This document shows, piece by piece, positions 6,752 to 15,941 of a stretch of DNA of 64,000 bases; within the stretch, counting starts at the first letter, position 1; each line of letters starts with the position of its first letter. Source of the stretch: CAYGDP01 sp964348665 (GTDB taxonomy: Bacteria > Verrucomicrobiota > Verrucomicrobiia > Palsa-1439 > CAYGDP01); the NCBI GenBank assembly GCA_964348665.1, contig CAYGDP010000015.1, forward strand, positions 1 through 64,000, given 5' to 3'. The notes beneath the pieces are model-generated. The model saw only the letters and a program-made list of their open reading frames with translations, was not told the DNA's origin and made no database searches. A program made the translations under genes and the position numbers.

Positions 6752-9211
6752 ATGGCAACCGATCCGACCATTCCCGACGGGGATCAGGCGAAGGCGCGAG
6801 TGCGCTGTTGGGGGATTCTTTTGTTGGGGCTTTTGCTTCCGCAGATTGCACTGTATTGGCCATCGCTGATCGGGACGAAGATATTATTGCCCCTGGACAT
6901 TTTGGAGATGCCGCAAATGTACATTCCTCGGGATTCGTCAGACCCACTTCCGACCATCCACAATCCCATCCTATCGGATGGAGTATTACAAACCGAGCTA
7001 AACCGCCGGTTTTCGGCAGAAGAAATCCGAGCGGGGCGATTGCCATTATGGAATCCTTATAATTATTGCGGGACGCCTTTTTTGGCGGCCAACAACACCG
7101 CGGTATTATCACCGTTTCGAATATTGGACTATTTATGGCCCAGCCCTGTGGCCGTCGCCTGGGGACACCTGTTACAAGTGTTGGTTGGAGGGATTGGAGC
7201 ATTTTTATTTTTTGAGCGCGCGTGGAAAGTTCGATTTCTGGCAGCGGCGATCGGCGCTTGGTGTTACCCTCTCAATGGGTTCGTAACACTCTGGTCATAC
7301 CAAACCATTAGCGCTGTCGTTGTCTGGTTGCCATGGGTATTATGGATGACCGACGCGGCCGTACGAAAACATCGGGGATTGGCGGGTATAGGTTTGGCAA
7401 TCATCACCGCGGCACTTTTGTTCAGCGGACACGCGGAAACTGGAGCTCAAGTTTTACTAGTTTCGGGAATCTATTTTTTGTGGTGTATGATCGATGAATT
7501 CGGTTGGCGGGGAGCTTTTTCGCGACGGGAAGTTCAATCCGCGTGCGTTGTCGTAGCCGGTTGGACGCTCGGAAGCCTACTCTCCGCGCCACAGAACTTG
7601 CCGACGCTGGACTATCTACAGGACAGTTATCGAATTGGAGAGCGAACCAAGGGATTTGTAGAGTCGCCTCCGCAAGGAATCACCTCCCTCGTTCAGATGA
7701 TTTTTCCCTATTTCTATGGCACGAACGATTTCGGGAGCATTTATATCGACCACGGGAATCTCCAGGAAAGCGCTGCCATTGGATACACTGGTTTATTGGT
7801 GACGTTATTTCTTGCCCCGCTGGCGATCGGCCACCGGCGATTGCGAAGCGCATTTATATTTTGTTTGATCGCTGGGGTGCTGGGCTCGAGCTACCTTTTA
7901 GATATTCCCGGATTATCGCGCCTGTTCCAATTGCCACCCCTTCACTTGTTACGAAACAACCGGTTTGTGTTTGTAACCGGTTGGGCGATCCTCTCCGCAG
8001 GTGTCATTGGAGCGGATGCATTGTTGCGGAACGAAATCCGCTGGCGACGGGAGTTTTGGTTGATCATCGCCGTGCTCGCCGTACTCGGTGGAGTATGTCT
8101 CGATCGATCGTACTCTCCGCCCGAGAAGGTCGCCATCGTGCATCAAACCATTGTCAGGGAGACAAACTATGCCGCGATTGCCGACCTGTCTGCCGTGCAA
8201 CGCTGGTTTTCAAATCAATACTTGTACGATGCCGGCTTATGTGCGGTGGCGGCAATCTGTTGGTTATTGCTGGCGAGAAACATCCTCACCGTTCACCGAT
8301 GGGTATGGATTGTTGGAGTCCTAACACTCTGCGAGCTAACTTGGAACGCGTCGAGCATTCTCCCCCAAGTGGACCCCAAATTGTATTACCCAAAAATTCC
8401 GGTCATTGCGGAACTCGAACGATTGCCCGCCGGTCGGGTCTGTGGCGTGACCTGTTTTCCTCCCTGCTTAAATCTTAGCCATCGGATCGCTGATATCAGG
8501 GGATACGACGGCGTGGATCCCCGCCGGATTGTAGAATTATACAACCTCTACCGGTTTGAGCGATATTCTGATTCTCCCAGCTACGCCGTAATTCAATATT
8601 TTGTTCCTCAACCCGAATCTCCTTTGGCGGATTTGTTGAATCTTCGCTACTTTATCTACCGCGGAAAACCGCCCGATTCCATTACTCCCCTGCGAACATT
8701 CCAGGATTATTGGATTTCTGAAAATCCGCTCTGCCTGCCGCGCGCCTTTGTACCGGAACGAGCAGAAATAGTAAACGACAAGGCTCGTCGTCTTCAGCTC
8801 TTGGCAAGACCCGCTTTCGACCCTCGCCATGTTGCCTACATGGAATCCGCACCGGACCTTCCTCCCCCTCCGTATCGAGGAAAGGCCGAGATCCTTTCTG
8901 AAACGCCGCTTTGGGTTCGCCTTCGTGTCGAAATGAAAACTGCCGGTGTCCTGATTTTATCAGACAGTTGGAACCGCGGATGGAAAGCGTCGCTGAATGG
9001 CAACTCGCTACCGATCGCGCCCGCCAACCATGCGTTTCGTGGCGTTATTCTGCCCGCCGGGAACGGGATCGTGGAATTTCGGTATGAACCAGCCAGTTTC
9101 ACGTGGGGACTGATCTTATGTGGAATTGCAATCGTCATCTGTGCCGGATGGACTGCAATCGTCTGGCGAACCCGCAACGCAACCTCGGCCAAGCCTCAAA
9201 ACGCGCAGTGA
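6752..9211 (+). CDS. YfhO-family large membrane protein
   Basis: An 819-aa integral membrane protein with an N-terminal helix, the family-typical extracytoplasmic block RLPLWNPYNYCGTPFLA followed by a run of transmembrane helices up to about residue 520, and a C-terminal soluble domain with a beta-sandwich-like end (ILSDSWNRGWKASLNG...FRYEP) and a last helix (GLILCGIAIVICAGWTAIVW). YfhO proteins are GT-C-like and in Bacillus are linked to glycosylation of cell-wall polymers; whether this one has transferase activity is unknown. It follows the 5940 gene on the same strand and converges with degT (22 bp apart). Confidence 0.85.
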   Translation: MATDPTIPDGDQAKARVRCWGILLLGLLLPQIALYWPSLIGTKILLPLDILEMPQMYIPRDSSDPLPTIHNPILSDGVLQTELNRRFSAEEIRAGRLPLWNPYNYCGTPFLAANNTAVLSPFRILDYLWPSPVAVAWGHLLQVLVGGIGAFLFFERAWKVRFLAAAIGAWCYPLNGFVTLWSYQTISAVVVWLPWVLWMTDAAVRKHRGLAGIGLAIITAALLFSGHAETGAQVLLVSGIYFLWCMIDEFGWRGAFSRREVQSACVVVAGWTLGSLLSAPQNLPTLDYLQDSYRIGERTKGFVESPPQGITSLVQMIFPYFYGTNDFGSIYIDHGNLQESAAIGYTGLLVTLFLAPLAIGHRRLRSAFIFCLIAGVLGSSYLLDIPGLSRLFQLPPLHLLRNNRFVFVTGWAILSAGVIGADALLRNEIRWRREFWLIIAVLAVLGGVCLDRSYSPPEKVAIVHQTIVRETNYAAIADLSAVQRWFSNQYLYDAGLCAVAAICWLLLARNILTVHRWVWIVGVLTLCELTWNASSILPQVDPKLYYPKIPVIAELERLPAGRVCGVTCFPPCLNLSHRIADIRGYDGVDPRRIVELYNLYRFERYSDSPSYAVIQYFVPQPESPLADLLNLRYFIYRGKPPDSITPLRTFQDYWISENPLCLPRAFVPERAEIVNDKARRLQLLARPAFDPRHVAYMESAPDLPPPPYRGKAEILSETPLWVRLRVEMKTAGVLILSDSWNRGWKASLNGNSLPIAPANHAFRGVILPAGNGIVEFRYEPASFTWGLILCGIAIVICAGWTAIVWRTRNATSAKPQNAQ

Positions 9212-9233
9212 TCGATAATGGACCAATACGCCT

Positions 9234-10331
9234 CTATTCAACACAGGCGCGCGTGACGAGCCGAACCTGCGCGGCGGTCATCTCGGCAAAAATCGGCAAC
9301 GCGAGGATTTCTCGCGCGGCACGCTCGGCATTGGGAAAATCGCCGACTCGATGTCCCAGTGTCCGGAAAACTTTCTGTAAATGAAGGGGCTGCGGATAAA
9401 AAACACCTACTTCGATCCCTTGCGCGCGAAGGCGGGCGACCAACGCATCGCGACGGGACTCGTGAACGCGAATTGAAACCACATGATACACCGGCTCGCC
9501 GCCGGGAGTGATTGTTTGAAATTTCATGCCTGATAATTCGCGGCGATATTGCGCCGCAATGGAGCGACGACGACTGTTCCATGCCCGGACCCGAGGCAAC
9601 TTGATGCGCAACACGGCGGCCTGCACTTCGTCGAGGCGGCTATTGAGCCCATGCTGCGTGTGTTTGTATCGCTCGGAGGCGCCGTGCGCGCGCAGCAAAC
9701 GGATTTTTTCGGCGATCACGCGGGAATTTGTCAGCACTGCCCCGCCGTCCCCTACTCCCCCTAGATTTTTGGTTGGATAAAAACTAAGAATCCCGGCGTC
9801 ACCCAGCGCGCCGACGCTTCGGCCATGAATCGTTGCGCCAATCGCCTGCGCGGCGTCTTCCACCACCAGAAGTTTGTGCCGACGCGACAACGCCAGGATT
9901 TCCTTCATCGGCGCTGGATTGCCAAAGAGATGCACGGGAAGAATCGCGCGGGTGCGACGGGAGACTTTTTTTGCGATTTCCTGGGGATCGATGTTGAGAG
10001 TCGAGTTGTCAATGTCGGCAAACACAATCTTCGCGCCAACGCGGTGAATCGCCTCGGCCGACGCGATGAAGGTGAACGGGGTTGTGATGACCTCGTCGCC
10101 AGCACCAATTCCCAATGCTTGCAAGGAAAGCACCAACGCATCGGTGCCATTGGCGACGCCGACGGCATACCGCGCGTTGCAGAATCGCGCCAGCTCGCGC
10201 TCGAACGCGGCGACATTTTCGGCCAACACATAACGGCCGCTGCGGAGCACGCGCGACACGGCGCGGGTCAGTTGCGGCTCGAGCGTCGCCGCTTGCGCGG
10301 CCAAATCAAGGAACGGTACTCGTGTTTTCAT
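9234..10331 (-). CDS. DegT/DnrJ/EryC1/StrS family PLP-dependent aminotransferase
   Basis: A 365-aa sugar-type aminotransferase of the kind that makes amino sugars for surface polysaccharides. Visible features are NGTDAL (residues 61-66, PLP phosphate), DAAQ (Asp159, pyridine nitrogen), the lysine in SFYPTKNLGG (Lys188) and a late PLHLQKVF substrate segment. Its ATG overlaps the lutC stop by 4 bp (ATGA), so it is co-transcribed with lutABC. The functional link to lactate use is not obvious; a role in cell-surface sugar synthesis alongside the neighbouring YfhO-like protein is equally possible. The nucleotide-sugar substrate cannot be read from the sequence. Confidence 0.92.
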   Translation of the reverse strand: MKTRVPFLDLAAQAATLEPQLTRAVSRVLRSGRYVLAENVAAFERELARFCNARYAVGVANGTDALVLSLQALGIGAGDEVITTPFTFIASAEAIHRVGAKIVFADIDNSTLNIDPQEIAKKVSRRTRAILPVHLFGNPAPMKEILALSRRHKLLVVEDAAQAIGATIHGRSVGALGDAGILSFYPTKNLGGVGDGGAVLTNSRVIAEKIRLLRAHGASERYKHTQHGLNSRLDEVQAAVLRIKLPRVRAWNSRRRSIAAQYRRELSGMKFQTITPGGEPVYHVVSIRVHESRRDALVARLRAQGIEVGVFYPQPLHLQKVFRTLGHRVGDFPNAERAAREILALPIFAEMTAAQVRLVTRACVE

Positions 10332-10930
10332 GCTTCTTCCAAATAAACCACGTGAACTTCCAGCGGTCCATGAATTCCTTTGAACAGGATTTTCTCAATG
10401 TCGGACGTGCGGCTGGTGCCCGTAATAAAAGTCATCGAGCTGGACATCGTCTCGACCACATTCGGCCCTTTCGTGCGGAGCCGGGCAAAAAACTCGTCCA
10501 GATTTGCCACGAAATCCTCGGGTCGAACCAGCGCGATATGCCGGGGCGGAGCGAGGGAAACCGCTCGCGGTTGGCGTGGTTTTCCCAAAACCACAAGAGA
10601 GCCGGTATCGGCCAACACAAAATCGGCAGTCGTAATCCCGAATTCGACTGCAAGCGCCTTCTCCCGCAACTGCAAACGCGATGCCGGATCGTCGCTGCGA
10701 TCAGCCCAAGTCAGAGCGATGCCGTGTCGGGCGAGTGCCGGCTCGATCCGCGCCTCCCGCAAGAGCGGGACATCCCAGGACACAGCGGACTTTGCTTTTG
10801 CGTTGGCGATGATCAGACCGATTTGCTCGGCGGCATACGCCAGGCCGCGCGCGCGGTAAAATTTTCCGCCCAGCGCGGTAAATGCCGCTTCAAACTGCGC
10901 GGCGAGATCGGTGAGTTCCAGTTGTTGCAT
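10328..10930 (-). CDS. lutC: LutC-like LUD-domain protein
   Basis: A 200-aa LUD-domain subunit of the LutABC L-lactate dehydrogenase complex, which oxidises lactate to pyruvate in the cytoplasm. The C-terminal half has the expected pattern: TTADFVLADTGSLV, LAPPRHIALV, SSSMTFITGTSRTSDIEK and the final VHVVYLEE. The start at 10930 (MQQLELTDL) is chosen over the longer open frame because it overlaps the lutB stop by one base (TAATG), and the upstream residues look like translated lutB antisense or frame-shifted sequence. Confidence 0.92.
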   Translation of the reverse strand: MQQLELTDLAAQFEAAFTALGGKFYRARGLAYAAEQIGLIIANAKAKSAVSWDVPLLREARIEPALARHGIALTWADRSDDPASRLQLREKALAVEFGITTADFVLADTGSLVVLGKPRQPRAVSLAPPRHIALVRPEDFVANLDEFFARLRTKGPNVVETMSSSMTFITGTSRTSDIEKILFKGIHGPLEVHVVYLEEA

Positions 10931-12348
10931 TATTCGATTCCCTCTCTCCAGCGCTGACGAAACGATTTCTGGGCCAGGGGCGGAAAATCGCGGCGTTTCG
11001 TCCAACGACCGAGCAGAAATGGAAGTTTGTGAATCTTTCCATCCCGGACCAGCGGGCGCTGGAGAACCGACGCAATGCGACCGCCGACCGCGTACAACCA
11101 CGGCCGGGTCATTGCGGACGCCCAGGAACGCCACATAATTTTCTCGAAGGGGCTGGCAAGGCCCGCTTCCGTCTCACGCGCGCGCAGTTTTAGTAAAATG
11201 GAGGGGATATCAATTTTGACGGGGCAGGCATCGAGACATGCTCCGCAAAGGGAGCTGGCATACGGAAGAGTCTTTGCCTGATCTAGCCCGAGATATTGCG
11301 GGGTGATGATGGCGCCGATGGGGCCTTGATACACCCAACCGTAACTGTGACCGCCAACTTTCTGATACACGGGGCAAGCGTTCAGGCAGGCACCGCAGCG
11401 GATACAAGCGAGCGACTCGCGCATTTCTTCGTCCTTCCAAATCCGGCGGCGACCATTATCGAGAATGACAACGTGAAATTCGTCTGGTCCATCCCCTTCC
11501 CCGGCGCGGCGGGGGCCGGTGAGGAAGTTGGTATAGGCGGTCAATTTTTGGCCGGTGCCGCTGCGACCAAGCAGGCGAAGGAAAACCGCGAGATCATCGA
11601 GACGCGGGATGATTTTTTCCATACCCATCAGCGCCACATAGACACGCGGCATCGTTGTCGAGAACCGGATATTACCCTCATTTTCGACGGTCACCAATGT
11701 GCCGGTCTCGGCGACGGCAAAATTGACCCCGCTGATCCCCATGTCGGCGCGTGAAAATTTTTCGCGAAGATGTCGTCGGGCGGCGAGACAGAGGGTTGAA
11801 ACATCCTCGGTGCGCTCGATCCCCAATTTTTCATGGAACAAATCAGCAATCTCATCGCGAAGCTTGTGGATGATGGGTGTGACGATGTGCGACGGGTGAT
11901 CGTCGGCGATTTGAACGACAAACTCGCCGAGATCCGTTTCGACAGGCTCGATTCCGGCGGCGGCGAGCGCGTCATTGAGCGCGACTTCCTCGCTGACCAT
12001 GGATTTGCCTTTGACGGCGAGCTTGCAATTTTTGTCGCGGGCGAGCCGGACGATGTAATCACAGGCCTCGCGACCGTCACGGGCGATAAAAACATGGCCG
12101 CCGTTTTTGACGACATTCTCTTCGAACTGCCGGAGGTAGCTATCGAGATTGGCGAGGACATCGTCTTTGGCGGCGCGGGCGCGTGTTCGGAGTTGTTGCC
12201 AATCGGGGACTTGGGAAATGGCGTGAAGCCGTTCTTGAAATCCCCGTTGGGTTGCGTTTGGCACGGCGCGCTGGAGCCTCTCATTGGCGAGCGCGGCGGT
12301 GGCGGCGGATTCGAACTGGTTGGAGGTTGGGTTCACTGAAAACTCCAA
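10930..12348 (-). CDS. lutB: LutB-like iron-sulfur lactate utilisation protein
   Basis: A 472-aa protein with an N-terminal LUD domain (around residues 70-300, including MGISGVNFAVAETGTLV) and two C-terminal [4Fe-4S] ferredoxin motifs: CIRCGACLNACP followed by CGACLDACP. It ends in a hydrophobic-basic C-terminal tail. It carries electrons within the LutABC complex. It sits between lutA (86 bp upstream) and lutC (one-base overlap). Length matches LutB of Bacillus (about 475 aa). Confidence 0.95.
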   Translation of the reverse strand: MEFSVNPTSNQFESAATAALANERLQRAVPNATQRGFQERLHAISQVPDWQQLRTRARAAKDDVLANLDSYLRQFEENVVKNGGHVFIARDGREACDYIVRLARDKNCKLAVKGKSMVSEEVALNDALAAAGIEPVETDLGEFVVQIADDHPSHIVTPIIHKLRDEIADLFHEKLGIERTEDVSTLCLAARRHLREKFSRADMGISGVNFAVAETGTLVTVENEGNIRFSTTMPRVYVALMGMEKIIPRLDDLAVFLRLLGRSGTGQKLTAYTNFLTGPRRAGEGDGPDEFHVVILDNGRRRIWKDEEMRESLACIRCGACLNACPVYQKVGGHSYGWVYQGPIGAIITPQYLGLDQAKTLPYASSLCGACLDACPVKIDIPSILLKLRARETEAGLASPFEKIMWRSWASAMTRPWLYAVGGRIASVLQRPLVRDGKIHKLPFLLGRWTKRRDFPPLAQKSFRQRWREGIE

Positions 12349-12433
12349 ACTTCAAGAGATGAGGGAGACGATTTGCGGTAAGAAATCGAAGTTTGAGGCT
12401 TCCCTGAAGTTTTATGTTTGGGATTTATATTAT

Positions 12434-13159
12434 TCACTTCATCCCTTGCGCTAGGATTTCGGCCAAATGCATGCAACGGATCGGAACGCCTTGCCGGCTC
12501 ATCGCTCCGGCGATATGCATGAGGCAGGAAGAATCGCAGGCAGCCAGCACCTTCGCGCCGCTGGCTTGCGCGTTCTTGATTTTTTCCTCGACGATGCCAA
12601 CGGACACATCGGGGAGTTTGACGGCGAACGTGCCGCCGAAGCCGCAGCAGTGTTCGCTATTAGGAAGTTCGACCAATTCGCACCCGGGTTTTGCGCGGAG
12701 CAATTGGCGCGGTTCCTCCTTGAGGCGGAGGCCGCGGAGCCCATGACAGGCGTCATGGAACGCGACTCGTTCAGGAAACGAGCCGCCGACGGAATCAATT
12801 TTGAGAACATTGACGAGAAAATCGCTTAGCTCGTGGATTTTTTTGGCGAGTGCGTGGACTTGCTTCAGGGTATCCGGTTCATCGGCAAACAGCTCCTCAT
12901 AAAAGTGGGCGACCATACAGGTGCAGGAGCCGCTGGGGGAGACGATATAATCGTAGGATTCAAAATCGGCGATGAACTTGCGGGCAACGGCGCGGGCTTC
13001 CTCGCGAAACCCGGAGTTGAACGCGGGCTGGCCGCAGCAAGTTTGGGCGGAGGGGAAGACGACCTCGCAGCCGTTGGCGCGGAGGAGTTTGACGGTAGCG
13101 ACACCGACCTCGGGGAAAAACTGGTCCACGAGACAAGTGACAAAGAGGGCGACTTTCAC
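12434..13159 (-). CDS. lutA: LutA-like (Fe-S)-binding protein, CCG domain
   Basis: A 241-aa protein with two cysteine-rich CCG domains: TCCGQPAFNSG near residue 41 and HCCGFGGTFAVK in the second half, plus the DACHGLRGL motif. LutA binds a non-cubane or cubane Fe-S cluster and is the third subunit of the lactate dehydrogenase complex. The start is GTG; there is no in-frame ATG near the conserved MKVALFVTCLVDQ beginning. First gene of the lutA-lutB-lutC-degT unit. Divergent from the kinase at 13255. Confidence 0.94.
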   Translation of the reverse strand: MKVALFVTCLVDQFFPEVGVATVKLLRANGCEVVFPSAQTCCGQPAFNSGFREEARAVARKFIADFESYDYIVSPSGSCTCMVAHFYEELFADEPDTLKQVHALAKKIHELSDFLVNVLKIDSVGGSFPERVAFHDACHGLRGLRLKEEPRQLLRAKPGCELVELPNSEHCCGFGGTFAVKLPDVSVGIVEEKIKNAQASGAKVLAACDSSCLMHIAGAMSRQGVPIRCMHLAEILAQGMK

Positions 13160-13254
13160 GAAAGAGGAATGTAAAGGGGGGTGGATAGGTTTTCGAGCAA
13201 AAAAGGTGGCACGCGAACAGCTAGGAAAGTATTGACCGCGTTGGGAGGTCAGCT

Positions 13255-14307
13255 ATGATGTTCATCAGCATGACTGAAATCACGAAACGGGATCGTGGGG
13301 TGCCGCTGCAGGAATTACGAGATGCAGCGCATTTCCGGTTCGTTCGAAAAATCGCCGATGGCGGGATGGGGTCGGTGTATGAAGCGGTTCTGGACGGAGC
13401 GATGGGTTTTGAGAAAACTGTCGCGATCAAGACGATTTTGCCCAGCTATTCAAAGAACCAGGAATTTGTGGAGATGTTCATTGGCGAGGCCAAACTGGTC
13501 GCCGATTTAGTACATCAAAACATCTGCCAAGTCTATCAGCTGGGAAAAGCGGGCGATATGTATTACATCGCGATGGAATACGTGGCCGGGATCAGTCTTC
13601 AGGATTTTCTGAACAATCATCGCGACCGCAGCGAGCGCGTTCCACCCGAACTGGGAACATTTATCATCAGCCGTGTTTGCCGGGGCTTGGAATACGCGCA
13701 CAACAAACGGGACAAGAACGGGCAACTGCTGGGCGTGGTGCATCGGGATATCAGTCCGCGCAATATCATGATCAGCACGGAGGGCGAAGTGAAACTGACG
13801 GATTTTGGCGTTGCCAAGGCCGCGAACGTGATGAAAGACCAGGAAGGATCGGTGTTGGTGGGAAAGATTGCTTATATGTCTCCGGAGCAGGCGCAATTCC
13901 AGGCGACGGACGCGCGGTCGGACATTTTCTCGCTCGGGGTCAACATGTATGAATTATTGACGGGTGAAGATCTCTTTGGAGCGCCGGACACGACAACGGT
14001 CTTGCAAAACGTGTTGACCAAGGATCTCCCACCCCCGCGGCAAATCAACGCGGAGATCCCGGAGGACGTGGAAAAAATCCTACTGCGGGCTCTCCACCGG
14101 AATCCCGCGCAACGGTATCAAACGGCGGCGGAGATGGGGCATGATTTGGAATATGCGATTTACCACAAGGGATACGGCCCGACAATCGTGACGCTGCAAA
14201 AATACATGCGCGGATTATTCCCATGGCTGTTTGCAAACGAATCGGAAAAGAAACCACCACAGGAACATCACAACACGGAAGGAGCCACGGTACGGCTAAA
14301 AAAATGA
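13255..14307 (+). CDS. Hanks-type serine/threonine protein kinase (cytoplasmic)
   Basis: A 350-aa kinase. The ATP-binding loop is IADGGMGSVYEA, followed by VAIK (Lys59), EAKL (Glu78), the catalytic HRDISPRN (His163-Asp165) and DFG (183-185), then YMSPEQ and the SDIFSLGVNMYELLTG of subdomain IX. All catalytic residues are present. It has no transmembrane segment or sensor domain; after the kinase domain (~residue 300) comes a short tail ending in charged residues. The start at 13255 has a GGGAGG ribosome site. It precedes the FecR protein by 86 bp; a link with the neighbouring export/surface genes is inference. Confidence 0.94.
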   Translation: MMFISMTEITKRDRGVPLQELRDAAHFRFVRKIADGGMGSVYEAVLDGAMGFEKTVAIKTILPSYSKNQEFVEMFIGEAKLVADLVHQNICQVYQLGKAGDMYYIAMEYVAGISLQDFLNNHRDRSERVPPELGTFIISRVCRGLEYAHNKRDKNGQLLGVVHRDISPRNIMISTEGEVKLTDFGVAKAANVMKDQEGSVLVGKIAYMSPEQAQFQATDARSDIFSLGVNMYELLTGEDLFGAPDTTTVLQNVLTKDLPPPRQINAEIPEDVEKILLRALHRNPAQRYQTAAEMGHDLEYAIYHKGYGPTIVTLQKYMRGLFPWLFANESEKKPPQEHHNTEGATVRLKK

Positions 14308-14317
14308 ATTTGTCGCC

Positions 14318-14346
14318 TTGACATTCTTGAGCAAGGCATGGAAGAT
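14318..14346 (+). promoter_or_regulatory. candidate sigma-70 promoter of the FecR gene
   Basis: A perfect -35 box TTGACA (14318-14323) is followed 17 bp later by GAAGAT (weak -10). It begins about 10 bp after the kinase stop and 75 bp before the FecR start. Confidence 0.35.
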
Positions 14347-14392
14347 ACAGGGAAGCGAGGTTTCGGGTAACAACTCAACGAGGAGAACAAAG

Positions 14393-15898
14393 ATGAAAAC
14401 GAATTGGATAACGGTATTGAGTGTTGGGGTTTCAAGTCTGTCGTTGGTCGCATCCGCGGCCAATCCTCTCACTAAAGCATCTGTCACCTACGCCAAAAAC
14501 GACGTGCGGTATCGACCGACCGGCGGCGACGAGCGCCCTGCGAAGCTGACGGACAAAGTCCAAGGCTCCGACGTGGTGCGAACGGGCGAGAAATCGGTGG
14601 CGGAGTTGGAATTTGAGGACAAAACCATCACGCGGCTCGGCTCGAATACGATTTTTTCATTCAAAGCGGGCAGCCGCGACATGGAGTTGAACAATGGTTT
14701 GATTCTTTTCCACGTTCCCAAAGGCGCGGGAGGCGCGCAAATTAAAACGCGCGCGGCTACTGCGGCCATCACGGGCACCACGGGAATCATTGAGGCGTTT
14801 TCGGGGGAAGCAAGAAACCTCGGCGCATCCGGAAAACCTGGCAAGGAAGGAAAACGCGGCGCCAAAGGTCCACCGGGCAATCCGGGACAAGGCGCCGGTG
14901 CTACCGCCGGTTTGAAAGTAATCATCTTGGAAGGCCACGCACGAGTGCTCATCCAGAGCAACGAACAAGCCGGCAAAGTGAACGCGGTCGTGGTTCGTCC
15001 CGGCGAAATGGCGTTGGTCTATAATAATGGACGATGGCTGCGCACGCCGGTGGATGTCAAGACGATGATGAACACCTCGACCTTTCTGAAGGACGCGCAG
15101 AAAACGATTGAGAATCTTGACACGAGCGAACAAATCGACCAAACCGTGCAAGAGCAACAAACGCAACTGGACAGTGGCAAATTGGCGCCCACTACCAATT
15201 ACATCGCGGGCACCGGCGATCAAGTCTTAACAACAACGGAAGGGACTGACCAAGCCGGCACAACCGCCGAAACGACTGCGACTACCAGCGGTGACACCAC
15301 TCTGACCACCACAACCGGGACCAAGGAAGGAACGGATGGTGGAACAAGCGGGACAGACACCACAACTACAAAAGACACCAGCACTACCGGCACAACCGGC
15401 AGCGATTTAACCGGCGGCACCATCGGCGCGGGACAGGAAGCCAATGTAAACCAGAATTCCGCGGCGTTCCTTGACGTTGGGTCCACCGGACTAGTTCGAG
15501 GCCAGTTCGTCTGGAATAGCGAAGCGGACATGGATTTGCTGGTGGATTTACCCGGAGGCGGCACTGTTTCGTTTGACAACCCGACAGTATTGGTCAATGG
15601 CGGGCAAGGCATAGCGCAATTGGATAACGACAACGCTGGGTTGCCGGACGCGTTTGATGTGTCGGGAAAACGAGTGGAAAACTTTGCCGTCACGGGAATA
15701 CCCGCAACAGGCGATTACGTGTTTCGTGTGTTGAACTTCAACAGTTACGGCAGCAACAGTCCCACCTGCGGGATCTTGACTGTCACCGCCGATGGCGGCC
15801 AAACGATTCAACAAATCGAGCGCTGTCTTACCGATGGGCAAATGTCACCGACGACGAAGGTCACACACGCGCCACCGGCAGCACCTTTATCCCGCTGA
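14393..15898 (+). CDS. exported FecR-domain protein with collagen-like insert and DUF2135-like C-terminus
   Basis: 501 aa from MKTNWITVLS, chosen for the AGGAG ribosome site just upstream. A signal peptide ends near SAA (residues 20-23). Residues ~30-235 form a FecR domain (VVRTGEKSVAELEFEDKTITRLGSNT... ITGTTGI). That domain is interrupted at 144-167 by eight collagen-like Gly-X-Y triplets. Residues ~275-365 are a Thr/Gly-rich linker. Residues ~375-490 resemble the YfaP/DUF2135 fold (WNSEADMDLLVD...GDYVFRVLNF). FecR domains outside TonB systems are common in surface and cell-envelope proteins. It precedes the beta-barrel-like protein. Localisation beyond the inner membrane is inferred. Confidence 0.8.
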   Translation: MKTNWITVLSVGVSSLSLVASAANPLTKASVTYAKNDVRYRPTGGDERPAKLTDKVQGSDVVRTGEKSVAELEFEDKTITRLGSNTIFSFKAGSRDMELNNGLILFHVPKGAGGAQIKTRAATAAITGTTGIIEAFSGEARNLGASGKPGKEGKRGAKGPPGNPGQGAGATAGLKVIILEGHARVLIQSNEQAGKVNAVVVRPGEMALVYNNGRWLRTPVDVKTMMNTSTFLKDAQKTIENLDTSEQIDQTVQEQQTQLDSGKLAPTTNYIAGTGDQVLTTTEGTDQAGTTAETTATTSGDTTLTTTTGTKEGTDGGTSGTDTTTTKDTSTTGTTGSDLTGGTIGAGQEANVNQNSAAFLDVGSTGLVRGQFVWNSEADMDLLVDLPGGGTVSFDNPTVLVNGGQGIAQLDNDNAGLPDAFDVSGKRVENFAVTGIPATGDYVFRVLNFNSYGSNSPTCGILTVTADGGQTIQQIERCLTDGQMSPTTKVTHAPPAAPLSR

Positions 15899-15941
15899 TG
15901 CTATGGCACTACATCCATTTCGAATGGTCTAACCCTCCTGA

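Noticed and set aside
10931..11134. Longer N-terminus for lutC
   Set aside because: It would overlap lutB by 200 bp; the TAATG junction at 10930 gives a normal LUD start.
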